64,000 bases of DNA from Salinadaptatus halalkaliphilus (GCF_006543045.1 NZ_RBZW01000021.1:310001-374000); one strand, 5' to 3'. Positions 1 to 9,095 are shown, counted from the stretch's first letter. Notes: generated by a model from the letters alone, not told the origin. Numbers and translations: made by a program.

Positions 1-651
1 CCGCAGCGAGACGGATGCAGCGGCGTCGCGGACGTACTCGAGGCCGCCGGCGTCGTTTTTCGCCACGTCGGGCTCCTCGAGTGTCCACAGCGCGACCAGC
101 CCGAGAACGACACCGAGCGCGAACAGCACGAACGGGATGTTCCAGGCGATACCGGCGAGGACGCCCCCGACGACCGGGAAGATCGAGGTCCCGACCGAGA
201 GGATCGTGCTGTTGATCCCCATGATCGAGTTTCGCTGCATGCCGTCCCAGTAGTCGCCGATGAGCGCGACCGCAAGCGTCGTCAAGCCGCTACCACCGAC
301 GCCCTGGAGGAATCGCAGGAGCAACAGGCTAGAAAACGAGTCGACCAGGGCGATCGCCGTCCCGGCGGCCCCGTAGACGAACAGACACGGGAGCAAGACG
401 GGCCGGCGACCGAACCGGTCGGCCAGTACGCCGACGATTGGTGCCAGCACGATCCCTGGCAGCGCAAACACAGTGATGACGAGACCCACCTCTGCGCTCG
501 TCACGTCGAACGTCTCGCGAATGACCGGTAGAATCGGTGCGATGAGCGACACCCCCATCACGGCGACGACCATCGTCGCCAGGATAACCTGCAGCGTCGA
601 CGATCGCCAGGGAATCGAACCGTCTCGGTCGTCGGTGCTCGGTTCTTGCAT
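1..651 (-). CDS. MFS transporter, partial (C-terminus beyond window start)
   Basis: Major facilitator superfamily carrier, 217 residues visible from the ATG at 651, with the reading frame still open at base 1. The N-terminus MQEPSTDDRDG precedes about six predicted membrane segments. The loop after helix 2 shows the MFS signature LADRFGRRP (motif A), and a second motif-like GDYWDGMQR loop follows helix 4. This is a drug/metabolite exporter-type 12-TM family; the substrate cannot be told. It is divergent from the next MFS gene (957), with about 305 bp between them. Confidence 0.85.
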   Translation of the reverse strand, partial: MQEPSTDDRDGSIPWRSSTLQVILATMVVAVMGVSLIAPILPVIRETFDVTSAEVGLVITVFALPGIVLAPIVGVLADRFGRRPVLLPCLFVYGAAGTAIALVDSFSSLLLLRFLQGVGGSGLTTLAVALIGDYWDGMQRNSIMGINSTILSVGTSIFPVVGGVLAGIAWNIPFVLFALGVVLGLVALWTLEEPDVAKNDAGGLEYVRDAAASVSLR

Positions 652-956
652 GGTTACGCTCGAGTCGTGATCCTGTCGTGTAACCGCCGCTGGAGAATCG
701 ACCCGTACCGCCCCGTTTCGTATTGCTCGACGCGACCGATACGTGTCGCCGTGATTCTCGATTGACGGCGTCAGTGCAATGGGACTGTGTTACGACAACA
801 ATACACACGTTGTGTGATAAACGGTCCGGAACCGGCATCCGGCGCGGCGACGCCGCTCGAGACGAGTTCGCGTTACCGAGGCGACGGTGAGTACCGAACG
901 CTCGAGCAGGGTTCCGGGTTCCATACACCTATCAGGATCGTGTTTGAGGGTCGGAT
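652..956. other. Divergent intergenic region between two MFS genes
   Basis: This 305-bp stretch has no convincing gene. It must hold the promoters of both flanking, divergently read MFS transporters. An ACACACGTTGTGT-type dyad lies near 801-813, inside a slightly AT-richer patch (about 790-822), and could be an operator. Its function is inference only. Confidence 0.4.
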
Positions 957-2123
957 ATGGGATCGCGGTTCTGGCGGATCGTCACCGCAGTGACGGTGTG
1001 GCACATCGCTGCCAGCGTCTGTTACTATGCGGTGTATGCCGGAACGCCGCTGTTTCGCGACGCGTTCTCACTGTCGGGATTCGAGATCGGACTCGTCATC
1101 ACGTCGCTGACGCTCGGCTACGCGCTGTTTTTGTTGCCGTTCGGGATCGCGACGGATCGGTTCGGCGAGCGCCGCACGTTGACCGGAGGGTTGGTCGGAC
1201 TATCACTCGGCGTATTCGCCGTGGCGATCGCCCCGACGTACTGGCTCCTGTTGGTGGCCGTCTTCTTGCTGGGATCGATGTACGGCAGTGCAACGCCGGG
1301 GACGAACAAAGCGATCTTCGATCAGGTCGAACCGGACCGACACCACCGTGCGATCGGCATCAAGCAGATCGGGCCGACGATGGGCAGCGCCATCGGCGCG
1401 GTTCTCGTCACCGGGCTCGCCGGTCTCGTGTTCTGGCAGTTCGGCTTTCTCCTCGCGACGGCGATCGGACTCGTCGTCGCTGGCGGCTTCGTCTACGCCT
1501 ATCGTGATGTCGACGAGGCCGAGGCCGCCTCTCCGGACTTTCGCAGATTGTTGTCGAACCGGGCTTACGTCGTCCTGTTGCTCGCCGGCGTCTGTCTCGG
1601 CGCCGCCTTCTACACGACGACCGGCTACACCGTCCTCTTCGTCGACGAATCGGTCGGCGCGACCGTCGCGACGGGCGGACTCGTGCTCGCGGCGCTCCAG
1701 CTCTCGAGCAGCGTCGGCAAGGTCGTCGTCGGCACGCTGGCGGATCTCCTTCCCGGGCCAGCGAGGGTGCGGACGGGCGGGCTGTTGGTCGTACAGGCGT
1801 TCGGCGGCGGTGTGCTGTTCGTCGTCCTCCCGTTCGCCGAGACGCCGCTGACGGCGGGCGCGGCGTTCGTCGCGCTCGGTGCGCTGATTATCGGATCGAC
1901 CGGACTCTACTACTCCTGCATTTCGACGCTCGTTCCCGACGACGAGCTCGGCGCGGCATCCGCCGCCGGGCAACTGGCCGTGACCGTCAGCGGACTGTTT
2001 GCACCGCCGACGTTCGGATTGCTCGTGGACACGAGCGGCTACGGTGCCGCGTGGGGATTCCTCGGCGCGCTGTCGTTTCTGGCCGCGGGATTCGCGTTAC
2101 TCGTGGTGGTCGACATCGTGTAA
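957..2123 (+). CDS. MFS transporter
   Basis: A 388-residue, strongly hydrophobic protein with about 12 membrane helices. It shows MFS motif A (GIATDRFGERR, about residues 62-72) and a second-half equivalent (GTLADLLPG). The central loop is short (DVDEAEAASPDFRR, about 184-197). It resembles haloarchaeal MFS carriers of unknown substrate. The ATG at 957 gives the usual start just before helix 1, and no Shine-Dalgarno is obvious, consistent with a leaderless transcript. It stands alone on the plus strand. Confidence 0.88.
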   Translation: MGSRFWRIVTAVTVWHIAASVCYYAVYAGTPLFRDAFSLSGFEIGLVITSLTLGYALFLLPFGIATDRFGERRTLTGGLVGLSLGVFAVAIAPTYWLLLVAVFLLGSMYGSATPGTNKAIFDQVEPDRHHRAIGIKQIGPTMGSAIGAVLVTGLAGLVFWQFGFLLATAIGLVVAGGFVYAYRDVDEAEAASPDFRRLLSNRAYVVLLLAGVCLGAAFYTTTGYTVLFVDESVGATVATGGLVLAALQLSSSVGKVVVGTLADLLPGPARVRTGGLLVVQAFGGGVLFVVLPFAETPLTAGAAFVALGALIIGSTGLYYSCISTLVPDDELGAASAAGQLAVTVSGLFAPPTFGLLVDTSGYGAAWGFLGALSFLAAGFALLVVVDIV

Positions 2124-2232
2124 ACGACCTCGGGCGCGGTGGCCCGAGGCTTTTTAGACTGGAGTTCGCCCGAACCGAGACGCAAGCAGACGCGTGTCCG
2201 AGCTATTTCAGCCCGCTCGGTGACGATGTCCC

Positions 2233-3006
2233 ATGACCAACGTTGCGATCACCGGCGCCTCCGGTGACGTCGGTCGAGCAGTGATCGACGCCTTCGCCGA
2301 CCGAGACGAGACGCTCGAGCTGTTCTCCCACAGCGAGACCGACGACCTGGAGACGAGGCCGATCGAAATCGCCGACCGTGAGACGGTCGTCGACGCCCTC
2401 GAGGGCCAGGATATCCTGATCCACCTCGCGGCGAATCCCGATCCCCGCGCCGAGTGGGACGCGGTGTCAGGCCCGAATATCGACGGGCTGTACAACGTCT
2501 ACGCGGCCGCGATCGAGAATGACCTCGAGCGGGTTATCTTCGCGAGTTCGAATCACGCGGTGAACATGGCAAACGTCGTCTCGGCGATCCGCCCGGAGTC
2601 GACGGTCGGCCAACCCGACGTGGTTCGGCCGGACGATCCGCCGAACCCCGACACCTACTACGGCGTCACGAAGGTCTTCGGCGAGGCGATGGGGGCCTAC
2701 TACGCGAACCGCCACGGCATCGATGTCGTCAACCTGCGGATCGGCTGGCTGCTCACTGACGCCGAACTTCGGGAGGTGTGTGCCGACCGCGACGCCGCCG
2801 GCGAGCGCTACGCTCGTGCGATGTGGCTCAGCCCCGACGATTGCGGCCGGTTGTTCGAAGCCGCCGTCACGGCGGCGCTCGCGTCGAATCCGACGGTCGC
2901 CCACGGCATCTCGGAAAACAGCGAGCGCTTCCTCTCGCTCTCGGAGACGATGCTCGAACTCGGCTATCGGCCCAAAGACGACGCTACCGCGGTGCTCGAG
3001 GAGTGA
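2233..3006 (+). CDS. NAD-dependent epimerase/dehydratase family protein (Azf/uronate dehydrogenase-like)
   Basis: Extended short-chain dehydrogenase of 257 residues. The Rossmann motif TGASGDVG (residues 7-14) binds NAD, and the catalytic pair is Y143-x3-K147 (YGVTK). SSNHAV (about 108-113) and AMWLS (about 197-201) followed by DCG match the haloarchaeal NAD-dependent glucose-6-phosphate dehydrogenase Azf and bacterial uronate dehydrogenase group. It probably oxidises a sugar, sugar acid or sugar phosphate at C1. The exact substrate is unproven: closest-family logic favours hexose/uronate oxidation, but several paralogues exist in haloarchaea. No operon partner is visible. Confidence 0.8.
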   Translation: MTNVAITGASGDVGRAVIDAFADRDETLELFSHSETDDLETRPIEIADRETVVDALEGQDILIHLAANPDPRAEWDAVSGPNIDGLYNVYAAAIENDLERVIFASSNHAVNMANVVSAIRPESTVGQPDVVRPDDPPNPDTYYGVTKVFGEAMGAYYANRHGIDVVNLRIGWLLTDAELREVCADRDAAGERYARAMWLSPDDCGRLFEAAVTAALASNPTVAHGISENSERFLSLSETMLELGYRPKDDATAVLEE

Positions 3007-3129
3007 TGGAGACCGACCGAGAAACCGGATGGAACGGCACGATCCGACCGTATCGACGCCGTCGAACCCCGCGGTCGACGCCCTCAGCGTATCGAAAGAC
3101 CGAAGATCGATTCGTTCCAAGTGAAACGT

Positions 3130-3396
3130 ATGTCCACCAAGGTGTCGGAATCGACGGGCTACGTTCCGAACCTGCAGATGTCCGCGTTCGGCTACGTCAT
3201 GGCGGCGGTGCTCGTCATTATCATGTTGCCACTGTTGCCAGTTATCGCGGTCGCCTGGGTTATCTGGCGCGTGTTTTTTACGGAGGAGCAACTCGAGTCG
3301 AGTTACCAGAACTGGCGCGACGATCCGAACCGGTTGCGCCCCGTGTTGCCGGTCGAGGCCGAAGAAGCAGACGAGGAAGCCGAAGCCGCGGCCTGA
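3130..3396 (+). CDS. Small uncharacterised membrane protein
   Basis: An 88-residue protein from ATG 3130; an in-frame GTG at 3121 would add three residues. A central hydrophobic block (about residues 16-48) forms one long or two short membrane segments. It is followed by an acidic Glu/Ala-rich tail (EEADEEAEAAA). I do not recognise a named family, but the compact arrangement is typical of haloarchaeal single-gene small membrane proteins. It is followed by palindromic repeat copy A. Confidence 0.7.
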   Translation: MSTKVSESTGYVPNLQMSAFGYVMAAVLVIIMLPLLPVIAVAWVIWRVFFTEEQLESSYQNWRDDPNRLRPVLPVEAEEADEEAEAAA

Positions 3397-3420
3397 TACA
3401 GCGTACAAATTGTCGGCTGA

Positions 3421-3506
3421 CTGATGCGGACCGTTGTAATTCTTTACCGGTGATCACCCGGACGGGGTCGGTGATCACCGGTAAAACGCTACAACAATCC
3501 GTATGA
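3421..3506. repeat. Dispersed palindromic element, copy A
   Basis: Imperfect inverted repeat with arms of about 37 bp. The left arm runs from TGATGCGGACCGTTGTA to TTTACCGGTGATCACC; the right arm returns through GGTGATCACCGGTAAAACG to ACAACAATCCGTATGA. The inner 15 bp of the arms (about 3444-3458 and 3470-3484) are perfect around a short CGGACGGGGTC loop. It lies between the small membrane protein gene and the 3' end of the convergent gene at 3536. Related copies are at 51935, 53461 and 55693, with partial copies at 6764 and 34381. Confidence 0.8.
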
Positions 3507-3535
3507 ATCGGCCGTTGGGACAGTACCGAGACTGA

Positions 3536-4543
3536 TCAATCGTCGACGCTCGCTTCCTGGCGACCGGTCGGCGACTCGCCCTCGAGGCCGTCCCGATCGT
3601 GGGGAGCGTCGAACGCGAGGTCGGGTCCGCGGGCGACGATTCGGTGTGGGTTGACGTCCGGATGAGTCGTGTAGTAGTGTTCTGTGATGTGGTCCATGTT
3701 CACCGTGTCGGCGACGCCCGGCGTCTGGTAGAGGTCCCGAAGGTACGGCCAGAGATTCGCGTACTCGCGGACGTACTGCACGTTACACATGAAGTGAGTG
3801 TGATAGACGTTGTCGAAGCGAACCAGCGTCGTGAACATCGCGATGTCGGCTTCCGTGAATCGGTCGCCCGCGAGATACCGCTGGTCTGCGAGAACGTCGT
3901 CCCAGTGATCCAGCGCCGCAAAGAGGTCGTCGACGGCCGCGTCGTAGGGCTCCTGTTCCGTCGCGAATCCGGCCCGATAGACGCCGTTGTTGATCGGTTC
4001 GTAGATCGTATCGAGGATGTCATCGATCTCCTCGCGACGGTCCTCGGGGGCCAGGTCGATGTCGTTTTCCGCGAGGTCGTCGAACGCCGTGGCGAGCATT
4101 CGCATGATCTCTCTCGACTCGTTGTTGACGATGGTCTCTTCCTCGCGATCCCACAGCACCGGGACCGAGACGCGGCCAGTCACGTCCGGATCAGCCGCGA
4201 CGTACACCTCTCGCAGGTAGTCGGCCTCGAGGATCGGATCGGCCGTACAGCCTTCCTTCTCCGGCGTGAACTGCCAGCCGTCCTCGTCGCGGTAGGGATC
4301 GACCACCGAGACGGAGATGGCGTCCTCGAGCCCGAGCAGCGCTCGCGTCACCAGCGTTCGGTGGGCCCACGGACACGCATAGGAGACGTAGAGGTGGTAG
4401 CGACCGGCCTCGGGCTGGAATCGGGCGTCGGGATCGTCCCGAATCCAGTCCCGAAACGTCGTCTCCTGGCGCTCGAACGAGCCGTCGTCGTCGGTGTACT
4501 CCCCGGCGTCAGTTCGCCACTCGCCGTCGACGAGCATGTTCAT
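3536..4543 (-). CDS. Glutathionyl-hydroquinone reductase-like (GST, ECM4/Xi class)
   Basis: A 335-residue glutathione-S-transferase fold protein. The N-terminal thioredoxin-like half carries YACPWAHR with the catalytic Cys57, a hallmark of ECM4/YqjG enzymes that remove a thiol from glutathionyl-hydroquinones. The C-terminal helical half contains the tyrosine-rich HTHFMCNVQY and TEHYYTTHP segments typical of the class. Haloarchaea use gamma-glutamylcysteine rather than glutathione, so the cosubstrate is probably that thiol (inference). The ATG at 4543 is chosen because upstream residues lack family similarity and would overlap the promoter of the divergent methyltransferase. Confidence 0.85.
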   Translation of the reverse strand: MNMLVDGEWRTDAGEYTDDDGSFERQETTFRDWIRDDPDARFQPEAGRYHLYVSYACPWAHRTLVTRALLGLEDAISVSVVDPYRDEDGWQFTPEKEGCTADPILEADYLREVYVAADPDVTGRVSVPVLWDREEETIVNNESREIMRMLATAFDDLAENDIDLAPEDRREEIDDILDTIYEPINNGVYRAGFATEQEPYDAAVDDLFAALDHWDDVLADQRYLAGDRFTEADIAMFTTLVRFDNVYHTHFMCNVQYVREYANLWPYLRDLYQTPGVADTVNMDHITEHYYTTHPDVNPHRIVARGPDLAFDAPHDRDGLEGESPTGRQEASVDD

Positions 4544-4697
4544 ACCAGTCGTAAGACTCGAGGACACAAAGATCCCAGCTAACGGTCGAGTCACCACGGG
4601 GTGGACACGACCCTCGCGGCCGCCAGCCGAGAGCCCAGTCCCGTCGGTGATCGAGGGACGTGGATTTAAGCGACCGGGGCGAGCACTCGCCCAGTAG

Positions 4698-5792
4698 ATG
4701 CCAGACGAGGATCGCCACCGCCAGAGTCGGCTGTTCACCGACGACGACGGTGGGTTCGACGCCGAGCGCGCTCGAGAGCAGTCGCTGCCGGTCGAGGACG
4801 GCGAGGTGGTAGACACGGACGAACTCGCCGACCACCAACACTACGTCGAAGGACGGGGGATCTACGACGAGCGAAACCGGGTCAACGATCTGACGGGCAA
4901 GGAGTGGAAGTTCGCGACGAAGTCCGTGATCGCTCAGGGGTATCCCCCCGCGGTGCAACACGAGCTCCGGAGCGAACACGGCGGGCAGAAACCGCCGCGG
5001 CTCTGTGCCGAGTTGATCGGCCGGTTCAGTACGGCCGGCGACACCGTCCTCGACCCCTTCGCGGGCGTCGGGGGCACCTTGCTCGGCGCGAGTTTCTGTG
5101 AACACGAGGGGACGGGACTGCGTGAGGCGATCGGCTTCGAACAAAACGACCGCTGGATCGACATCTACGAGGAAGTCCTCGAGCGGGAGAATGCGGACCG
5201 ACGAGAACGCGGCGAGCCACCATTGGCCGCCCAGGAGCTGCGCCACGGCGACTGTGCCGAGCTGATCGACGATCTTGAGGCCGACAGCGTCGATCTCCTG
5301 CTGACGGACGTCCCCTACTGGCACATGGACGAACTCGAGCAGACGCGAAACGAGCGGGCGACTCGCGAGAGTAAGCTCGGCTCGTTCGACACCGTTGACG
5401 ACACTGATCTCGCCGGCGGCGATGCCGACGACGCTGCCGACGGCGACGTGACCGATTCGGTCGCGAGCGAACCAACCGACGAAGCGCCGACCCAGACGAA
5501 AGCCGAGTGGCTCGCGGAGATGGCCGACAAGTTCGACCGATTCACCGACGCCGTTTCCCCCGACGGCCACGTCGTCGTCTTCATCGGCGACATGTATCGC
5601 GATCAGTCCTACGAGTTCCTCTCGGCCGATCTGGCTCGCGCTCTCGAGTCCGAGACCTCGCTTACCCTCGCCGCGAATCTGATCTGGTACGATCCGTCGA
5701 AGGACCTCCACGTCTACGGCTACCCGTTTTCGTTCGTCCCGTCGATGGTTCATCAGAACGTCCTCGTCTTCCGCGTTGCCGACGCCGAGTGA
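4698..5792 (+). CDS. Orphan DNA methyltransferase (N6-adenine/N4-cytosine type)
   Basis: A 364-residue SAM-dependent methylase. Motif I LDPFAGVGGTLLG (about 116-128) binds AdoMet; the catalytic motif IV is TDVPYW (203-208), a DPPY-type loop. The motif order I then IV suggests an alpha/gamma arrangement rather than the usual beta order. Between about 225 and 275 sits a disordered Asp/Ala-rich insert. The N-terminal 80 residues (FTDDDGGFDAER and RNRVNDLTGKEW) may help recognise DNA. No restriction endonuclease or specificity subunit is adjacent, so it looks like a solitary methylase. RNA methylation cannot be excluded from sequence alone. Confidence 0.78.
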   Translation: MPDEDRHRQSRLFTDDDGGFDAERAREQSLPVEDGEVVDTDELADHQHYVEGRGIYDERNRVNDLTGKEWKFATKSVIAQGYPPAVQHELRSEHGGQKPPRLCAELIGRFSTAGDTVLDPFAGVGGTLLGASFCEHEGTGLREAIGFEQNDRWIDIYEEVLERENADRRERGEPPLAAQELRHGDCAELIDDLEADSVDLLLTDVPYWHMDELEQTRNERATRESKLGSFDTVDDTDLAGGDADDAADGDVTDSVASEPTDEAPTQTKAEWLAEMADKFDRFTDAVSPDGHVVVFIGDMYRDQSYEFLSADLARALESETSLTLAANLIWYDPSKDLHVYGYPFSFVPSMVHQNVLVFRVADAE

Positions 5793-6201
5793 GCGTCGTC
5801 GGCGCTGCCGTCTCGTCTGACACACGTCATCAGTGCGTCTGACGCTCTGACTGGCGTCGTTCGGACGTCTGACGCGGTTTTATGCCACCTCCTCGTGATG
5901 AATCGAGTGGCGCGGACGAACGGCGATCAACCCCCATCCACCCCCGTCCGCGCGCGGCATCCCGCCGCTCCCGTTTCCACCGATGCGGTGATCGAGTACA
6001 CGATACCAGTTGACGGACTGCTCAAGTCCGTCGATACCGCTACGTTCTGTCTTGGGTCACCAGGTTCGTACGAAACGACCTTGTTGAAATCCTCGATTGG
6101 TGATGATTTTCAGCATTCGTACTGAATACAGAGCGCAAATGTGGCGCGAACCGAGGGTGAACAACACCGAAGATCGGAAGTCAATACAGCCGACCCAATC
6201 G
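5793..6201. other. Gene-poor region with CGTCTGAC direct repeats and a lower-GC patch
   Basis: About 410 bp without a gene I can defend. CGTCTGAC occurs three times (5814-5821, 5836-5843, 5866-5873), with a near copy GCTCTGAC at 5844-5851, followed by a TATA-like TTTTATG at 5878. From about 6040 the composition becomes AT-richer, with TTGTTGAAATCCTC and GATTTTCAGCATTCGTAC stretches that resemble decayed insertion-sequence DNA. A 76-codon open frame at 5895 has no recognisable features and is not called. Confidence 0.4.
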
Positions 6202-6675
6202 TCAATTTGCAGGGAGTCGTCTTGACAGCCAAGAAATAGTGGTTCCGATAATGTATCCCCCCGTTCCAAGGCTAAGTGAATAGACGAAGCCAGATGTAAC
6301 GCCTTGCTCGATTCCCCCAGTTAATTCTGCATATGCAGAGAGATTTCCATAATCCAATAGCCGGGGATACGTATATCGAGACGCCATTTCCCAGTTGCCA
6401 GTGAGATAGCCGATGAGCGGTGGAAAGACGAAATACCAGAAAGCGAACAGCCACAGCGCACCGATAGTCGGGAGAAGCCCCGCCTTCAGTACTCCCCCTG
6501 CAACGGCGATGGCGAGTGCCACTCCGATCCAGCCAAGGGAGATACCGATGTCCAGTCGTCCGAGAACAAACCCGGCTGAGAAGAATAGTGTGAGGCCGAT
6601 CACGGCCAGTAGGAGACAACCTCTCTTCCGGCGTCTCCCAACAACATGCGGCCAGAACTGGCCAAGATCACTCAT
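6202..6675 (-). CDS. Uncharacterised polytopic membrane protein
   Basis: A 157-residue protein starting MSDLGQFWPHVVGRRRKRG, whose basic cytoplasmic head is followed by about four membrane segments (roughly residues 22-42, 46-64, 66-88, 118-148). It is rich in Trp, Tyr and Phe and low in acidic residues, and its codon use is less GC-biased than the neighbours. It could be a recently acquired gene. I do not recognise the family. It sits alone in a lower-GC island between the methyltransferase and mutL. Confidence 0.6.
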   Translation of the reverse strand: MSDLGQFWPHVVGRRRKRGCLLLAVIGLTLFFSAGFVLGRLDIGISLGWIGVALAIAVAGGVLKAGLLPTIGALWLFAFWYFVFPPLIGYLTGNWEMASRYTYPRLLDYGNLSAYAELTGGIEQGVTSGFVYSLSLGTGGYIIGTTISWLSRRLPAN

Positions 6676-6763
6676 TATAAGATAATTGAAGGTTGCTATC
6701 AATAATCGTTCTGGAGATGAGGACCCTCGCCAAGCGGCCGAGCGGCGGTCGCGCCCGGACATC

Positions 6764-6782
6764 GGTACAGCAATCCGTATGA
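6764..6782. repeat. Dispersed palindromic element, half copy E
   Basis: GGTACAGCAATCCGTATGA matches only the outer right arm of the palindromic family (compare TTACAGCAATCCGTATGA at copy B). No matching left arm was found in the preceding 80 bases. It is probably a truncated remnant near the edge of the low-GC island upstream of mutL. Confidence 0.6.
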
Positions 6783-6890
6783 GGCTCGAGCACAATCTCA
6801 GACCAATATGCGCGGGGACGACACGCTGACCGTGGGGACGACCGAGCGTTCGAACCGGAGGCGCGACCGTTCAGTCGCGGACGGGGACAC

Positions 6891-9095
6891 ATGAGCGACG
6901 AGCCACCGGTCGACGGGACCGACATCCACCAACTCGACGACGACACCGTCGCGCGTATCGCCGCCGGCGAGGTCGTCGAGCGACCCGCAAGCGCCGTCAA
7001 GGAACTCGTCGAGAACAGCCTCGACGCCGCGGCCTCGAGCATCGACGTCACCGTCGAGGCGGGCGGGACGGACCTGATTCGCGTCGCCGACGACGGAGAC
7101 GGGATGACCGACGCCGACCTCCGGGCCGCCGTCCGCCAGCACACGACCAGCAAGATCGGCGGCCTCGAGGACCTCGAATCGGGGGTTCGAACGCTCGGCT
7201 TCCGGGGCGAGGCCTTACATACCATCGGTGCCGTCTCGCGGCTCCGAATCCGGTCCAGACCGCGAGACGGCGACGATTCGGGGACGGAACTGGTCTACGA
7301 CGGCGGCGACGTCGTCTCGGTCGATCCCGCGGGCTGTCCCGAGGGGACCATCGTCGAAGTCGAGGACCTCTTTTACAATACGCCCGCTCGCCGAAAATTC
7401 CTCAAGACGACGGCGACGGAGTTTGCCCACGTCAACCGCGTTGTGACCCGCTACGCGTTGGCAAATCCCGACGTGGCCGTCTCGCTGACCCACGACGGGC
7501 GCGAGGTGTTTTCCACGACGGGCCAGGGCGACCTCCAGGCGGCCGTCATGGCGGTCTACGGCCGCGAAGTCGCGTCCTCGATGATCGCCGTCGACGCCGA
7601 CGGCGGCGACCTCCCACCTGGCCCGCTCGAGGCCGTCTCCGGGCTCGTCTCCCATCCCGAGACCAACCGCTCGACGCGGGAGTACCTCGCGACGTACGTC
7701 AACGGTCGGGCGGTCACTTCCGACGCGATCCGCGAGGGAATTATGGGCGCCTACGGCACCCAACTCGGCGGCGATCGCTACCCCTTCGTCGTCTGCTTCC
7801 TCGAGGTGCCCGGCGACGCCGTCGACGTGAACGTCCACCCGCGCAAGCGCGAGGTTCGCTTCGACGACGATGATGCCGTCCGCCGACAGGTCGATGCAGC
7901 CGTCGAATCAGCGCTGCTCGAGCACGGCCTGCTTCGATCCCGGGCCCCGCGGGGCCGGTCGGCACCCGACGAGACGCGCGTGGCGAGCGAGCGCTCCGAC
8001 ACGACGGCGCGGACGCAGTCGTCGATCGGAGACTCGTCCGACGGTTCGACCGCGGAATCCGCAGCCGCTCGCTCGTCCTCGAGCGGCGAATCGCCTGCGG
8101 TTGAGTCGTCCGCGACCGAATCGACCGACCGCGACGACGCGTCGGTCGACCGTTCGGCGGGGTCGACGGACACGCCTGCCGACTCGAGGGCGGAATCGGA
8201 GCGGGATCCCTCGGGAGGACCGCCGGCACGATCCGAGGCCGACGCGACGACATCGGTGGACCCCTCGACGACCGCCGAATCGGGCTCGTCGGTACCGACA
8301 GAGACGGTCTCGACGCCTGCATCTGACTCGAGTGACGACGGCCTCGAGACGAGCCCGTCGGTGGCCCAGAGCCGTTCTGAAGGGAGGAAACCGAACCCCA
8401 CGCACCGCGATCCAGACCGGAAATTCGCGGCCCCGACCGATCAGCGCACGCTCGCGGGCGGGTCCGCCACGGACGAGGAGCGCGAGTACGACTCGCTGCC
8501 GCGGTTGCGGGTACTCGGCCAACTCGAGGACACGTACGTGGTCTGTGAGACGCCCGACGGCCTCGCGTTGATCGACCAGCACGCCGCCGACGAGCGAGTC
8601 AACTACGAACGGTTGCAGGCGGCGTTCGCCGACGATCCGCCGGCGCAGGCGCTTGCCTCGCCGGTCGAGCTCGAGGTCACCGCCGCCGAGGCCGAGACGT
8701 TCGAACGGTTCCAGGAGGCACTCGCTCGACTCGGCTTCTACGCCGACCGGATCGACGACCGCACTGTCGCCGTGACGACCGTCCCCGCGGTGCTCGAAGA
8801 AACGCTCGAGCCCGATCGGCTGCGGGACGTCCTCGCGTCGATCGTCGGCGGCGACCGCGAAGCCGGCGGGGAGACCGTCGACGCCTTGGCCGACGAGTTT
8901 CTGGGGGATCTGGCCTGCTATCCCTCGATCACGGGTAACACGTCGCTGACGGAGGGGTCGGTCCTCACCCTGCTTGAGGCGCTCGACGACTGCGAGAATC
9001 CGTACGCCTGCCCCCACGGGCGGCCCGTGATCGTCCGAATCGACGCCGCGGAACTCGAGGCGCGCTTCGAGCGGGATTACCCCGGCCATAGCTGA
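6891..9095 (+). CDS. mutL: DNA mismatch repair protein MutL
   Basis: A 734-residue GHKL ATPase and nicking endonuclease of mismatch repair. The N-terminal ATPase has VKELVENSLDAA (E41 and N42, metal/ATP), DDGDGM (about 71-76) and GFRGEAL (about 103-109). The transducer domain ends near 340. Residues about 345-530 form a Ser/Asp/Thr-rich disordered linker. The C-terminal dimerisation/endonuclease domain contains DQHAADERVNYE starting at D562, fitting the DQHA-x2-E-x4-E metal site of nicking MutL proteins, plus CPHGRP near residue 712. MutS, the usual haloarchaeal neighbour, is not adjacent here. Confidence 0.96.
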   Translation: MSDEPPVDGTDIHQLDDDTVARIAAGEVVERPASAVKELVENSLDAAASSIDVTVEAGGTDLIRVADDGDGMTDADLRAAVRQHTTSKIGGLEDLESGVRTLGFRGEALHTIGAVSRLRIRSRPRDGDDSGTELVYDGGDVVSVDPAGCPEGTIVEVEDLFYNTPARRKFLKTTATEFAHVNRVVTRYALANPDVAVSLTHDGREVFSTTGQGDLQAAVMAVYGREVASSMIAVDADGGDLPPGPLEAVSGLVSHPETNRSTREYLATYVNGRAVTSDAIREGIMGAYGTQLGGDRYPFVVCFLEVPGDAVDVNVHPRKREVRFDDDDAVRRQVDAAVESALLEHGLLRSRAPRGRSAPDETRVASERSDTTARTQSSIGDSSDGSTAESAAARSSSSGESPAVESSATESTDRDDASVDRSAGSTDTPADSRAESERDPSGGPPARSEADATTSVDPSTTAESGSSVPTETVSTPASDSSDDGLETSPSVAQSRSEGRKPNPTHRDPDRKFAAPTDQRTLAGGSATDEEREYDSLPRLRVLGQLEDTYVVCETPDGLALIDQHAADERVNYERLQAAFADDPPAQALASPVELEVTAAEAETFERFQEALARLGFYADRIDDRTVAVTTVPAVLEETLEPDRLRDVLASIVGGDREAGGETVDALADEFLGDLACYPSITGNTSLTEGSVLTLLEALDDCENPYACPHGRPVIVRIDAAELEARFERDYPGHS

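Noticed and set aside
5895-6125. 76-codon frame starting MMNRVARTNG
   Set aside because: No family resemblance, biased composition, no promoter/start support; treated as noncoding.
6057-6269. Minus-strand frame MERGDTLSEP with a possible transposase-like end
   Set aside because: Too short and divergent to call as a transposase; only noted as possible IS debris.
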